Counted from the first letter of the stretch, positions 1 through 8,480 are shown. The stretch: 64,000 bases of DNA from Donghicola mangrovi (GCF_013377535.1 NZ_JABCJE010000002.1:620001-684000); one strand, 5' to 3'. Made by a program: numbers and translations. The notes: generated by a model from the sequence alone, not told the origin.

Positions 1-1161
1 AGCGCCGCGGCGGGCCGCGTGTCGGTGAACCTTGATTCATGGGCCATGCCTCGCGGTCTGCTGGCCGATTTGGTCCAAGCCGCCGACGGCGCCGACATGG
101 TGCTGGCCGAAGGCTCCATGGGTCTGTTCGATGGCGTCGCATCCCCCGGCGAAACTGGCACCGGCGCCAGCGCCGACATGGCCGCCCTGATGGGCTGGCC
201 CGTGGTGCTGGTGATCGACGTGTCCGGCCAAGCGCAATCCGCTGCCGCCGTCGCCGCAGGCTTCGCCGCCATGCGCCCTGACGTGCATCTGGCGGGCGTG
301 GTTCTGAACCGCGTCGCCTCGCCCCGTCACGAAGCCCTCGTTCGCGTCGGCATGCAACAGGTCGGCATCCCCGTCCTTGGAGCGCTGCCCCGCATGAAAG
401 AGATCGAGATGCCCGAGCGGCACCTTGGCCTCGTCCAAGCCGAAGAGCACAGCGAACTCACCCGCATCCTCGACGCCGCCGCGGCCTTTGTGGCCGAGCA
501 TGTGGACCTGAACGCCCTGCGCGCCGCCGCCGCCCAAACCACGCCCCCCGCGATCGACCCGAACCCCTGTCCGCCCCCCGGCCAGCGGATCGCCTTGGCG
601 CGCGACGCGGCCTTCAGCTTCGTCTATCCGCACCAGCTGAACGCTTGGCGCAAAGCGGGGGCCGAGATCCTGCCATTCAGCCCCTTGAATGATGAGGCCC
701 CCGACGACACAGCCGATGTCGCATGGCTGCCCGGCGGCTACCCCGAGCTGCACGCGGGCAAGATCGCCGCGGCGACAACCTTCCGCAACGGACTGAAATC
801 ATTTGCGGAAACGCGCCCCATCCATGGTGAGTGTGGCGGCTACATGGCCATGGGCACCGCCCTGATCGACAAGGCAGGCGAGCGTCACGAAATGGCCGGT
901 CTCCTCGGCCTCGTGACCAGCTATGAAAAGCGCAAGATGCATCTGGGCTACCGTCTGGCCGACCTGACTGCCCCAATGCCCGGCTATTCCGCCGCCGCCC
1001 GCCTACGCGGCCACGAGTTCCACTATTCCACCATTCTCGACCAGCCCGACGCGCCCTTGGCCCGCGTCACCGATGCCAACGGCGCCGAAGTGCCCGAAAC
1101 CGGCTCGATTCGCGGCAACGCGACCGGCACCTTCTTTCACCTGATTTCGGAGGCCACATGA
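1..1161 (+). CDS. cobB: cobyrinic acid a,c-diamide synthase, C-terminal part (5' end outside window)
   Basis: The reading frame is open from base 1 and codes in register before the first in-frame GTG at 19, so the gene is cut by the window edge and its P-loop ATP-binding start is missing. The visible part has the middle of the dethiobiotin-synthase-like ATPase domain followed by a class I glutamine amidotransferase-like domain. The nucleophile Cys lies in HGECGGYM (Cys codon 832-834), and GHEFHYS lies near the C-terminus. The enzyme amidates the a and c side chains of (hydrogeno)byrinic acid with glutamine and ATP in aerobic cobalamin synthesis. It overlaps cobA by ATGA, so the two are probably translationally coupled. 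Confidence 0.93.
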   Translation, partial: SAAAGRVSVNLDSWAMPRGLLADLVQAADGADMVLAEGSMGLFDGVASPGETGTGASADMAALMGWPVVLVIDVSGQAQSAAAVAAGFAAMRPDVHLAGVVLNRVASPRHEALVRVGMQQVGIPVLGALPRMKEIEMPERHLGLVQAEEHSELTRILDAAAAFVAEHVDLNALRAAAAQTTPPAIDPNPCPPPGQRIALARDAAFSFVYPHQLNAWRKAGAEILPFSPLNDEAPDDTADVAWLPGGYPELHAGKIAAATTFRNGLKSFAETRPIHGECGGYMAMGTALIDKAGERHEMAGLLGLVTSYEKRKMHLGYRLADLTAPMPGYSAAARLRGHEFHYSTILDQPDAPLARVTDANGAEVPETGSIRGNATGTFFHLISEAT

Positions 1162-1874
1162 CCGGCTTTGTTTACTTTGTGTCTTCTGGCCCCGGCGATC
1201 CGGAACTCCTGACGCTCAAGGCCGCCCGCCTGATCAAAGAGGCCGACGCGATCCTCTACGACGACCTCGGCGCAGCGCCGATCCTCGACGACCTGAAACC
1301 CGAGGCCGAACTCGTCGGCGTCGGCAAACGCGCAGGCCGCCCGAGCCCGAAACAGGAACACGTCAGCCAACTCTTGGTCGATTACGCCGCCCAAGGGCTG
1401 AAAGTCGTCCGCCTGAAATCCGGCGACAGCGGCATCTATGGCCGTCTGGAAGAGGAAATCACCGCCCTCCGCGCCGCCGGTATCCCCTATGAAATCGTCC
1501 CCGGCGTCACCACCGCTTCGGCCGCGGCCGCCTGCGCGGGCATCCCGCTGACCCGCCGCCAAACCGCCCGCCGCCTGCAATTCGTCACAGGCCACGACGT
1601 CACCGGCGCGCTACCCGAGCAGTTGAACCTCGCCGCCCTCGCCGATCCGACCTGCACCACGGCGGTCTACATGGGCAAGCGCACCTTCTCGAAGATGGTG
1701 GACCGTCTGGTTAGCGCAGGCATGCCCCCCGAGACCCCCGCGATGCTGTGCGAAGGGGTGTCGAAACCCGAACAACAGTTCACCCGCAGCACGATCCGCG
1801 AACTGGCCGACAGCCTCGAAGGGGCAGACAGCACCCAGCCCGCGCTGATCCTCTATGGTCCTTTGGCGGACTGA
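1158..1874 (+). CDS. cobA: uroporphyrinogen-III C-methyltransferase (SUMT)
   Basis: The 238-residue protein has the tetrapyrrole methylase fold. The N-terminal glycine-rich SGPGDPELLTLKA motif starts near residue 10, and the SAM-site motif PYEIVPGVTTASAAAA lies mid-protein, followed by GIPLTRR. It methylates uroporphyrinogen III at C2 and C7 to precorrin-2, the branch point to cobalamin and siroheme. The length fits stand-alone CobA; the N-terminal dehydrogenase/ferrochelatase part of CysG is absent. The ATG overlaps the cobB stop and a GGAGG lies just upstream at 1149-1153. Confidence 0.93.
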   Translation: MTGFVYFVSSGPGDPELLTLKAARLIKEADAILYDDLGAAPILDDLKPEAELVGVGKRAGRPSPKQEHVSQLLVDYAAQGLKVVRLKSGDSGIYGRLEEEITALRAAGIPYEIVPGVTTASAAAACAGIPLTRRQTARRLQFVTGHDVTGALPEQLNLAALADPTCTTAVYMGKRTFSKMVDRLVSAGMPPETPAMLCEGVSKPEQQFTRSTIRELADSLEGADSTQPALILYGPLAD

Positions 1875-1877
1875 CCG

Positions 1878-2630
1878 ATGTACCACCTGAAACTCGTCGG
1901 CATCGGCACAGGCAACCCCAAGCACCTGACGCTCCAAGCGATCGACGCTCTAAACAGCGTCGACGCGATTCTGATCCCGACCAAGGGCGCGGGCAAAGAT
2001 GATCTGGCGGGCCTGCGCCACGAAATCTGCACCCGAATCCTGACAACCCAGCCCAAAATCGCCGACTTCGCCCTGCCCATCCGCGACGAAGCCACCAGCG
2101 ATTACGGGCAAAAGGTCAACGACTGGCACGACGCCATAGCCGAGATCTGGCTGCAAACCATGCAGGCGACCCTGCCGCAGGGCGGCACTGTCGGCTTCCT
2201 CGTCTGGGGCGACCCCTCGCTCTATGATTCGACCCTGCGCATCGCGGACCGTCTGACCAAAACCACCGAAATCACGGTCGAGGTTATCCCCGGCATCACC
2301 TCGATCCAGACCCTGACCGCGGGCCACGCCATCCCGCTCAATGAAATCAACGGCCCCGTGACCATCACCACCGGCCGCCAGATTCGCGACAACGGCTTCC
2401 CAGCAGGATCAGACACAGCCGTCGTCATGCTGGATGGCGCCTGCTCGTTCCAGCACCTCGATCCCACGGGCATCCACATCTACTGGACCGCCTATGCGGG
2501 GATGGAGAACGAAATCCGCCGCGCAGGCCCCCTCGCTGACGTCCAACAAGACATCATAGACACCCGCGCCGCCGCCCGCGCCGCCCACGGCTGGTGCATG
2601 GACATCTACCTCCTGCGTAGAACCGCATGA
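1878..2630 (+). CDS. cobF: precorrin-6A synthase (deacetylating)
   Basis: The 250-residue tetrapyrrole methylase starts with KLVGIGTGNPKHLTLQAI. It carries the family's VIPGITSIQTLTAGHAIPLN stretch and LVWGDPSLYDS. In the aerobic pathway CobF methylates C1 and removes the C1 acetyl group of precorrin-5 to give precorrin-6A. It starts 3 nt after the cobA stop and overlaps the next gene by 4 nt, so it belongs to the same operon. CobF marks the oxygen-dependent (cob) route rather than the anaerobic cbi route. Confidence 0.92.
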   Translation: MYHLKLVGIGTGNPKHLTLQAIDALNSVDAILIPTKGAGKDDLAGLRHEICTRILTTQPKIADFALPIRDEATSDYGQKVNDWHDAIAEIWLQTMQATLPQGGTVGFLVWGDPSLYDSTLRIADRLTKTTEITVEVIPGITSIQTLTAGHAIPLNEINGPVTITTGRQIRDNGFPAGSDTAVVMLDGACSFQHLDPTGIHIYWTAYAGMENEIRRAGPLADVQQDIIDTRAAARAAHGWCMDIYLLRRTA

Positions 2631-3031
2631 CCCCCGCGCTGGTCCCTGAACTATCGGTCACGGACTGGCGCGCCACCCAATCCGTCCTGCACACCCTCGG
2701 CTTCACCACCAAATACGAGCGCCCCGACGAAGGCTTCGCCTACCTCACCCGCGAGGGCGCTGACCTCATGATCGACCAGATCGGCACGGGCCGCGATTTC
2801 GACAGTAACCTGACCCCGCCCCTCGGCCGTGGCCTGAACCTGCAAATCCGCGTCACCGACGCGCAATCGCTCTACGCCGCCGCTCAATCCGCCAACCTGC
2901 CCATCCCCCTCCCGCTCGAGGACAAATGGTACCGCACCCCCGCGGGCCAAGAGGGCAACCGCCAGTTCATCGCGGCCCTCCCCGACGGCTACCTCCTACG
3001 CTTTTACCAAGACCTCGGCACCAAACCCTGA
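2627..3031 (+). CDS. VOC-family protein (bleomycin-resistance/glyoxalase-like fold)
   Basis: The 134-residue protein looks like a single vicinal-oxygen-chelate domain pair: LSVTDWRATQSVLHTLGFTTKYE at the start and FIAALPDGYLLRFYQDLG at the end. This is the layout of bleomycin-resistance-type binding proteins. The canonical metal ligands are not evident, so binding or sequestration is as likely as catalysis. It overlaps the cobF stop by ATGA and is probably co-transcribed with the cobalamin genes. Nothing in the sequence ties it to corrinoid chemistry, and its ligand is unknown. Confidence 0.75.
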   Translation: MTPALVPELSVTDWRATQSVLHTLGFTTKYERPDEGFAYLTREGADLMIDQIGTGRDFDSNLTPPLGRGLNLQIRVTDAQSLYAAAQSANLPIPLPLEDKWYRTPAGQEGNRQFIAALPDGYLLRFYQDLGTKP

Positions 3032-3091
3032 CTTCATCTTGGCAAAAATACCCACCGCACCAACGCCCGCCAAACGCCCCACAAACAAATA

Positions 3092-3113
3092 AGGGCGCCC
3101 CGCAGGACGCCCT
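3092..3113 (-). terminator. intrinsic terminator between convergent genes
   Basis: Read on the minus strand, a 9-bp stem (one G-U pair) with a 3-nt loop is followed by TATTTGTTTG. It lies 24 bases beyond the stop of the FAH-family gene at 3137. Its stem also faces the end of the plus-strand VOC gene, so it may stop traffic in both directions. Confidence 0.7.
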
Positions 3114-3136
3114 CACCCAGTCCGAAACCGGAACTC

Positions 3137-3982
3137 TTATTCGCAGGCAACCGCCACTTGGCTCTGCTCACCCAGCTTCTCGATGCGCAGGGTCATGGTG
3201 TCCCCCGCCTTCAGGAAACGCTGGGGCTTCATGCCCATCCCCACACCCGAAGGCGTACCGGTCGCAATGATGTCACCGGGCTGCAGCTTCATGAACTGGC
3301 TCATATAGGCCACGATCTGTTTCACGGTGAAGATCATGTCGTCGGTGCTCGAGTTCTGAACCGTCTCGCCGTTCAGATCCAGCGACAGCGCAAGCGTCTG
3401 CGGATCACCCACCTCATCGGCGGTCACCAGCCAAGGACCGGTCGGGCCAAAAGTCGGGGCCGATTTGCCCTTCATCCAGGTGCCGCCACGCTCGATCTGG
3501 AATTCACGCTCAGACATGTCGTTGATCACGCAGTAACCCGCCACGTGGTCCAGCGCCTCGTCCTCGGAGATATAGCTTGCCTCGCGGCCAATCACGACAC
3601 CCAGCTCGACCTCCCAGTCGGACTTCACCGAGCCCTTGGGAATCACCACGTCATCGAACGGACCCGACAGCGCGGAGGTCGCTTTGTTAAAGATGATCGG
3701 CTCTTTGGGGGGCTCGGCACCGGTTTCGGCGGCGTGCTTGGCATAGTTCAGACCGATGCAGAAGAAGTTCGGCACAGACGCCAGACAGGACCCGATGCGG
3801 CCCGGCTCTGCCACCACCGGCAGGCTGTTCACGTCAATCGCGCGGATCGCGTCAATCGCCTCGATCGAGACGCCCTGACCCGCGAAATCGGCGCACTTGC
3901 CCGACAGGTCACGCACATTGCCGTCGGCGTCCAGAATGCCGGGCTTTTCCTGACCCACGGGGCCAAAACGCAACAATTTCAT
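3137..3982 (-). CDS. fumarylacetoacetate hydrolase (FAH)-family protein, likely diketo-acid hydrolase
   Basis: The 281-residue FAH-fold protein has the family metal-site pattern WEVELGVVIG (two Glu) and VINDMSERE (Asp), and ends with TGTPSGVGMG. I chose the ATG at 3982 because GGAGGAG precedes it by 6 nt; the open frame continues upstream but overlaps the GntR gene. Relatives include ureidoglycolate lyase, acylpyruvases and 2,4-diketo-3-deoxy-L-fuconate hydrolase. The last is favoured here because an SDR like 2-keto-3-deoxy-L-fuconate dehydrogenase lies at 11232 in the same regulated region. It would cleave a 2,4-diketo-3-deoxy acid to pyruvate plus a hydroxy acid. It follows the GntR regulator gene and is co-transcribed with it. 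Confidence 0.82.
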   Translation of the reverse strand: MKLLRFGPVGQEKPGILDADGNVRDLSGKCADFAGQGVSIEAIDAIRAIDVNSLPVVAEPGRIGSCLASVPNFFCIGLNYAKHAAETGAEPPKEPIIFNKATSALSGPFDDVVIPKGSVKSDWEVELGVVIGREASYISEDEALDHVAGYCVINDMSEREFQIERGGTWMKGKSAPTFGPTGPWLVTADEVGDPQTLALSLDLNGETVQNSSTDDMIFTVKQIVAYMSQFMKLQPGDIIATGTPSGVGMGMKPQRFLKAGDTMTLRIEKLGEQSQVAVACE

Positions 3983-3998
3983 TGATTTCTCCTCCAAA

Positions 3999-4667
3999 TC
4001 ACTCGGTTGCCAGAGCGGCCTCGGCCTCTTGGGCCAGAACGTTCCGGATATCTCGGTCCAGATGCCCCAGATGCGCCTCGATCGCGGCCAAAGCGGCGGC
4101 GCGATCACGGTTGCGCAGGGCATCCACAATACTTCCGTGCTGCACGATCACCCGCTCGCGGTTGCGGCGGCGGCGCGCGGCCAGATAGCGGGCGCGCCAC
4201 AGACGCTCCAGCAAGGTGCGGTGCAGTTCGGCAATCACATCGTTATGGGACATGCGCGCCAGGGACGCGTGAAACCCCATATCCGTCTCGAACATGTCGA
4301 GGGGATCGGCGGTCTCGAAGTTCTTGTCCATGTAGTCCAGCGTCGCCGCCAGCGCGTCGATCTCGGCCTCGGTGGCGTTCTTACAGGCCAGTTCCGCTGA
4401 CAATTTCTCCAGCGCGATCAGAACCTCGACCTGATCACTGATTTCCTTGATCGAGGGCTGCGCTACGATGGGACTTCGGGCGGGGCGCAGGATCACCAGC
4501 CCCTCTTGTGCCAGAATGCGGATCGCCTCGCGCATGGGGGTGCGGCTGACCCCCATCTCGGCGGCATTGTCCCGCTCTTTAATAGAGGTACCAGGGGGCA
4601 GTTTCCCCCTTAGGATATCGCGTCGCAGCTGGCGCGCGATCTGTTCTGGCAAAGTCTCTTCCGGCAT
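3999..4667 (-). CDS. GntR-family transcriptional regulator, FCD (FadR/UxuR-type)
   Basis: The 222-residue protein has an N-terminal winged helix (about residues 5-65, ending with the typical EGLVILRPARSPIV). An FCD ligand domain (about 75-205) follows, with DMGFHASLARMSHN carrying Asp/His metal-site residues. Its gene diverges from the TRAP-led operon at 4895. Two TGGTATACCA palindromes lie between them, which makes this protein the best candidate for reading that operator. UxuR/ExuR of E. coli, also GntR/FCD proteins, bind a closely similar palindrome in response to hexuronate compounds. By analogy it would be a repressor released by a sugar acid; the ligand is not predictable from sequence. 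Confidence 0.9.
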   Translation of the reverse strand: MPEETLPEQIARQLRRDILRGKLPPGTSIKERDNAAEMGVSRTPMREAIRILAQEGLVILRPARSPIVAQPSIKEISDQVEVLIALEKLSAELACKNATEAEIDALAATLDYMDKNFETADPLDMFETDMGFHASLARMSHNDVIAELHRTLLERLWRARYLAARRRRNRERVIVQHGSIVDALRNRDRAAALAAIEAHLGHLDRDIRNVLAQEAEAALATE

Positions 4668-4749
4668 CCCTAGGCTAAAACCCGTTACTTATCAGTGTAT
4701 TACGTGACCCATCCCTTGGGCTGTAACCACATTAGATCATTTTTTTGAA

Positions 4750-4763
4750 TTTGGTATACCAAA
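4750..4763. promoter_or_regulatory. TGGTATACCA operator 1 (14-bp perfect palindrome)
   Basis: TTTGGTATACCAAA is perfectly palindromic and lies between the divergent GntR gene (start 4667) and TRAP gene (start 4895). It matches the E. coli UxuR/ExuR-type consensus core. It is one of six copies of the 10-bp core in this window. Confidence 0.82.
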
Positions 4764-4786
4764 AATCGTTGATTGTGAAGAACGCT

Positions 4787-4816
4787 TTGAGTAGCGTCGA
4801 TTCAGGATGGTATACC
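4787..4816 (+). promoter_or_regulatory. candidate promoter of the TRAP operon overlapping operator 2
   Basis: A TTGAGT hexamer (4787-4792) is followed after 18 bp by TATACC (4811-4816). TATACC is itself the centre of the second palindrome. A repressor on the palindrome would therefore cover the -10 region. The assignment rests on spacing only and no start site is known. Confidence 0.4.
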
Positions 4817-4820
4817 ATCC
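4805..4820. promoter_or_regulatory. TGGTATACCA operator 2 (16-bp perfect palindrome)
   Basis: GGATGGTATACCATCC is a perfect palindrome whose centre lies 56 bp from that of operator 1. Paired sites at this spacing could allow cooperative or looped binding by the divergently encoded GntR protein. Confidence 0.82.
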
Positions 4821-4826
4821 ATTCGC

Positions 4827-4846
4827 TGATCGGGTGGAGCCGATCA
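4827..4846 (+). promoter_or_regulatory. leader hairpin, loop GTGGAG
   Basis: A 7-bp perfect stem (TGATCGG/CCGATCA) with a six-base loop GTGGAG lies between operator 2 and the TRAP gene start. It belongs to a recurring class of sense-strand hairpins with GGAG in the loop (see findings). Confidence 0.55.
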
Positions 4847-4857
4847 AACGAAAGCAA

Positions 4858-4877
4858 GGCGGCTAGAGGAGGCCGCC
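4858..4877 (+). promoter_or_regulatory. leader hairpin, loop TAGAGGAG, just before the ribosome-binding site
   Basis: A perfect 6-bp GC stem (GGCGGC/GCCGCC) has an 8-base loop containing GAGGAG. It ends two bases before the AGGGAGGA ribosome-binding site of the TRAP binding-protein gene. It may set a ribosome standby site or a pairing target. Confidence 0.55.
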
Positions 4878-4894
4878 CAGGGAGGACAATGACT

Positions 4895-5914
4895 ATGAAA
4901 CTCAGCAAGCTTCTTGCCACTGCTGCTCTGACCGCTATTGCCGCGTCGGCAGCCATGGCTGAACCCATTACCCTGCGTATCCAGACCCACTATGCAACCG
5001 AGCACCCCTCGGGCAAGCTGGCCGCGCAATTCGTTGATGACGTCCAGACCATGTCGGACGGCAGCATCACCATTGAAATGTTCTACTCGTCGTCGGTCGT
5101 TGCCACCACCGAGACCTGGGACGCAGCCGTCAACGGCATTCTGGACTGCGACATGACCGGCGGTGCCTACCAGACCGGCAAGAACCCCGCGTTCCAGTTC
5201 GTGGGCGACATCATGGGCGGCTACGACACCCCCTACCAGCAGCTGTCGTGGCTGTATTACGGCGGCGGCTATGAAGCAGCCCAGTCGCTGTACAACGAAT
5301 ACGGCATGCAGCTCGTTGGCTGGTGGATCTATGGTCAGGAATCGCTGTCCTCGTCCAAGCCGATCGCAGGCCCCGAAGACCTGAAGGGCTGGAAGTTCCG
5401 TTCGCCTCCGGGTCTGGAAACCGAAATCTTCACCGAGATGGGCGCAACCCCGATCGTGATGGACTTCACCGAGATCTTCACCGCGCTGGAAACCGGCATC
5501 ATCGACGGTGCGGACGCATCGGGTCTGGCCAACAACGTTGGTCTGGGTCTGTATGACATCGTCAAGCACGCCAACTACCCCGGCTTCCACTCGATGCCGT
5601 CGGACCACCTGGCCTGTAACAAGGACGTTTGGGACAGCATGACCCCCGGTCAGCAGCGCATCATGGACACCGCGATGCAGAAACTGTCGCTGCACACCGC
5701 CATCTCGAACGAGAAGAAGAACGCAGAAGCCGCAGCAGAGCTGAAGGCCAAAGGCGTGACCCTGTACGACTGGTCGGAAGAAGACCGCGCCAACTTCCGT
5801 GCCGCAGCACAGAAGGCATGGGACGGTTGGGCAGCCAAGACCCCCGAGGCAGCTGCGCTGGTCGAAAGCCACCGCAAGTACCTGGGCGAGCTTGGCCTGA
5901 TTTCCGCTCAGTAA
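4895..5914 (+). CDS. dctP: TRAP transporter substrate-binding protein (DctP family)
   Basis: The 339-residue precursor has a Sec signal peptide (KLSKLLATAALTAIAASAAMA, cut about residue 22) and then a DctP fold. The hinge region carries the carboxylate-binding Arg in GWKFRSP and the conserved TALETGIIDGAD. It should capture an organic or sugar acid in the periplasm for the DctQM permease encoded next. An in-frame ATG lies at 4889, but GGAGG at 4881-4885 is better spaced (9 nt) for 4895. The enzymes encoded downstream suggest an aldonate or uronate ligand, which is an inference. The gene leads the operon behind two TGGTATACCA operators. Confidence 0.92.
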   Translation: MKLSKLLATAALTAIAASAAMAEPITLRIQTHYATEHPSGKLAAQFVDDVQTMSDGSITIEMFYSSSVVATTETWDAAVNGILDCDMTGGAYQTGKNPAFQFVGDIMGGYDTPYQQLSWLYYGGGYEAAQSLYNEYGMQLVGWWIYGQESLSSSKPIAGPEDLKGWKFRSPPGLETEIFTEMGATPIVMDFTEIFTALETGIIDGADASGLANNVGLGLYDIVKHANYPGFHSMPSDHLACNKDVWDSMTPGQQRIMDTAMQKLSLHTAISNEKKNAEAAAELKAKGVTLYDWSEEDRANFRAAAQKAWDGWAAKTPEAAALVESHRKYLGELGLISAQ

Positions 5915-5947
5915 CTCACTTAACGTGACACCATAGCCTGACAGTCG

Positions 5948-5979
5948 GGCGGGCCAGTTCCATATGGCCCGCCTTTTTT
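5948..5979 (+). terminator. attenuating terminator between dctP and dctQ
   Basis: A 9-bp perfect stem (GGCGGGCCA/TGGCCCGCC, 8-nt loop) is followed by seven T residues. It lies inside the operon, 33 nt after the dctP stop. Partial termination here would give more binding protein than permease. Confidence 0.85.
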
Positions 5980-6026
5980 AAACCCATGCTCTGCCAGAGC
6001 GGGATTCAGGCAAGGAGATTTCAACT

Positions 6027-6833
6027 ATGGAGAACCAGAGCGTTTGGCTCGGGCGTCTCAGAGCGCCGGTGCGCATGGGCATGATCGGCTTTACGATCCT
6101 GACCCTGATCATCTTTGCGGTTCTGATCGTCGGCCAGTTTGTTTCTGCCGAACCCATCGGCATGTACGAGATGATCCGCCCCGCAGGGCGTCCTCTTGCA
6201 CAGGCGATGCTGTTCTCGCTGTCGGGGGCCCTTCTGTTTGCCTCGCTGTTCCTGTCGGATACAGTGGGCGCGATCGAAACCCGTCCCAGCGGCTTTTTCG
6301 ATTACATTTCGCTGGTCGCTTCGCGCCTTGCCATGGTCTCGATTACCTTCTGCGTGATCGTGATGTTCTACGAGGTCATCTCGCGCTACGCGTTCAACCG
6401 CCCCACCCTGTGGGCGAACGAGCTGTCGCTGTGGATCGCGTCGTTCATCTTCCTGCTGGCGGGCCTTTATGCGATGCAGCAGCGCAGCCACATCCGCATC
6501 TACGTGATCTATGACATGTTCCCCCGCTGGATGCAGAAGGTCGCGGACGTGATTTCGGTCGCGCTGATCGTGGGCTTCACCTTTGCGCTGGTCTGGGGCG
6601 GCTTTGCCGACGCATGGACCCGTATGATGCGCATGGAAACCTTTGGCACAGCGTGGGATCCGGCCATTCCGGGCACCGTCAAACCCGCCATTCTGATCAT
6701 CATTGTCCTTGTGACCATTCAGGCCGTCTCGAACTTGATCGCCGACTGGAACAAGGCCCCCGAACACCACGGCCACGACGATATCGACGAGCACGAAATC
6801 GAAACCCTGCGTCGTTCGCTGGAGGATAAATAA
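6027..6833 (+). CDS. dctQ: TRAP transporter small permease (DctQ), long form
   Basis: The 268-residue membrane protein carries the DctQ domain in its C-terminal two thirds, including SRYAFNRPTLWANELSLWIA and the following helices. At least two extra hydrophobic segments precede it (about residues 17-40 and 62-80), where typical DctQ proteins (about 160-190 aa) have none. The C-terminal tail is acidic and His-rich (EHHGHDDIDEHE). With DctM it forms the membrane part of the transporter. AGGAG lies 9 nt before the ATG. Confidence 0.88.
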   Translation: MENQSVWLGRLRAPVRMGMIGFTILTLIIFAVLIVGQFVSAEPIGMYEMIRPAGRPLAQAMLFSLSGALLFASLFLSDTVGAIETRPSGFFDYISLVASRLAMVSITFCVIVMFYEVISRYAFNRPTLWANELSLWIASFIFLLAGLYAMQQRSHIRIYVIYDMFPRWMQKVADVISVALIVGFTFALVWGGFADAWTRMMRMETFGTAWDPAIPGTVKPAILIIIVLVTIQAVSNLIADWNKAPEHHGHDDIDEHEIETLRRSLEDK

Positions 6834-6836
6834 GTT

Positions 6837-8432
6837 ATGGTTGATATCGGTACACTCAGCCTGATCCTGCTTCTGGGCATGTTTGCCCTGCTGGCGATCG
6901 GTATGCCGCTGGGGTTCGCGTCCGCCTTCCTTGCGGTCATGACGCTGGTCATGAAGTTCGACGTGGACATCCTCTTCAAAACCTTTGGCAAAGGGCCGTT
7001 CTCGGTTCTTGGTCAGGCGGTCTATCGCCAGATGACGAACTACGTTCTGATCTCGGTGCCGCTGTTCATCTTTATGGCCGCGCTATTGGAACGATCCGGC
7101 ATCGCCAAGGACATGTACTCGGCCCTGAACCAGCTTCTGTCGCGCACCCGTGGCGGTATCGCTCTGGTGACCTCGCTGATGGCGGTGATCATGGCGGCCA
7201 TGTCCGGCATCATCGGCGGAGAAGTCGTTCTCTTGGGTCTGATCGCCCTGCCCCAGATGCTGCGTCTGGGCTATAACCAGAACCTCGCCATCGGCACCAT
7301 CTGTGCGTCCGGCAGCCTTGGCACCATGATCCCGCCGTCGATCGTTCTGATCTTCTACGGTCTGGTCACAGAAACCTCGATCAAGGCGCTCTTCACCGCG
7401 TCCTTCCTGCCCGGTTTCATGCTGGCGTCGTTCTTCATGATCTACATCGTGTTCCGCACCCTGAAGAACCCGGAAATGGCCCCCCTGCCGCCCGAAGATC
7501 CCAACGATCCCAAGGGCAAGGAAAAAGGCCTGATGTTCCTGGGCTTCTTGGCTCGCCTCTCGATCTGGCTGGTCGGCGTGCTGATCCTGCGCAACCTGTT
7601 CTTCACCGTCACCGGCGACAACAAAGTGGTCGAGAACGTAGAGCCCATCTTCCTTGGCATGGTGTCTGACCTGCCCTACCTGATCGGCGCCTTCGTGCTG
7701 TCCTTTGTGGTGGTCTTCTTCATCGTCGGCCGTGAACGTACCGCCGCCGGTTGGGAAATGTCCAAAGGTCTGGTGGCTCCGATCATCGTGATCGGCGTGG
7801 TTCTGGGCTCGATCTATGGCGGTATCACCGGCATCACCGAAGCAGCAGGCATGGGCGTTGTGGCCGTGTTCACCATCAGCCTTCTGCGCGGCGAGATGAC
7901 CTTTGACATCGTCTGGGACAGCCTGATGCGCACCCTGAAATCGACCGGCACCATCATCTGGGTGACCATCGGTGCAGCGGCGCTGGCGGCGGCCTACACT
8001 CTGGCCGGTGGCCCGACCTATGTGGCGAACCTGATCGTGGGCTCTGACCTGCCGACCATGGGCGTGATCTTTGTGATGATGTTCATCTTCCTGATCATGG
8101 GGATGTTCATGGACTGGGTTGGCATCGTTCTTCTGATCATGCCGGTGTTCCTGCCCATCGTTCTGCGCCTGCCCGTCGAGGAACTCGGTTTCGTCGGCAG
8201 CCTGCCCTCGCAGTACGTCGCGGTCTGGTTCGGTGTGGTGTTCTGTATGAACATGCAGGTCAGCTTCCTGTCGCCGCCCTTTGGCCCCGCGGCCTTCTAC
8301 CTGAAGTCTGTGGCACCTGCCCACATCTCGCTGACGGATATCTTCAAGGGCTTCCTTCCCTTTATCGCGATCCAGCTGCTTGCGCTGTCGGTCCTCCTAA
8401 TATGGCCCCCGATCGTGACTCTGTTCCTCTGA
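6837..8432 (+). CDS. dctM: TRAP transporter large permease (DctM), long form
   Basis: The 531-residue polytopic protein starts with the hydrophobic LILLLGMFALLAIGMPLGFASAF. It has the family motifs MSGIIGGEVVLLGLIALPQM and GSLGTMIPPSI and ends in hydrophobic helices. It is about 100 residues longer than the usual DctM (about 430). The extra length sits after residue 200 as a polar linker (PEDPNDPKGKEKG) with additional helices to about residue 310. It forms the ion-coupled translocation pathway with DctQ. It starts 3 nt after dctQ. Confidence 0.92.
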   Translation: MVDIGTLSLILLLGMFALLAIGMPLGFASAFLAVMTLVMKFDVDILFKTFGKGPFSVLGQAVYRQMTNYVLISVPLFIFMAALLERSGIAKDMYSALNQLLSRTRGGIALVTSLMAVIMAAMSGIIGGEVVLLGLIALPQMLRLGYNQNLAIGTICASGSLGTMIPPSIVLIFYGLVTETSIKALFTASFLPGFMLASFFMIYIVFRTLKNPEMAPLPPEDPNDPKGKEKGLMFLGFLARLSIWLVGVLILRNLFFTVTGDNKVVENVEPIFLGMVSDLPYLIGAFVLSFVVVFFIVGRERTAAGWEMSKGLVAPIIVIGVVLGSIYGGITGITEAAGMGVVAVFTISLLRGEMTFDIVWDSLMRTLKSTGTIIWVTIGAAALAAAYTLAGGPTYVANLIVGSDLPTMGVIFVMMFIFLIMGMFMDWVGIVLLIMPVFLPIVLRLPVEELGFVGSLPSQYVAVWFGVVFCMNMQVSFLSPPFGPAAFYLKSVAPAHISLTDIFKGFLPFIAIQLLALSVLLIWPPIVTLFL

Positions 8433-8454
8433 GGTAGGAAACCTTGATGCCCGG

Positions 8455-8480
8455 CCGGGGCGGACATGCTGCCGCCCCGG
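8455..8480 (+). other. GC-rich stem-loop after dctM
   Basis: A perfect 9-bp stem (CCGGGGCGG/CCGCCCCGG, 8-nt loop) lies 22 nt beyond the dctM stop and 178 nt before the next start. No T-run follows, so a stabilising 3' structure or a processing point fits better than an intrinsic terminator. The rest of the 225-bp gap contains a direct repeat CCATACGT at 8583-8590 and 8594-8601. Confidence 0.5.

Noticed and set aside
4844-5872. Minus-strand open frame of 342 codons over the first dctP
   Set aside because: It is antisense to a strongly supported binding protein and has no domain pattern.
8455-8480. Stem-loop after dctM as an intrinsic terminator
   Set aside because: No T-run follows the stem, and the next gene on the same strand belongs functionally with the operon.
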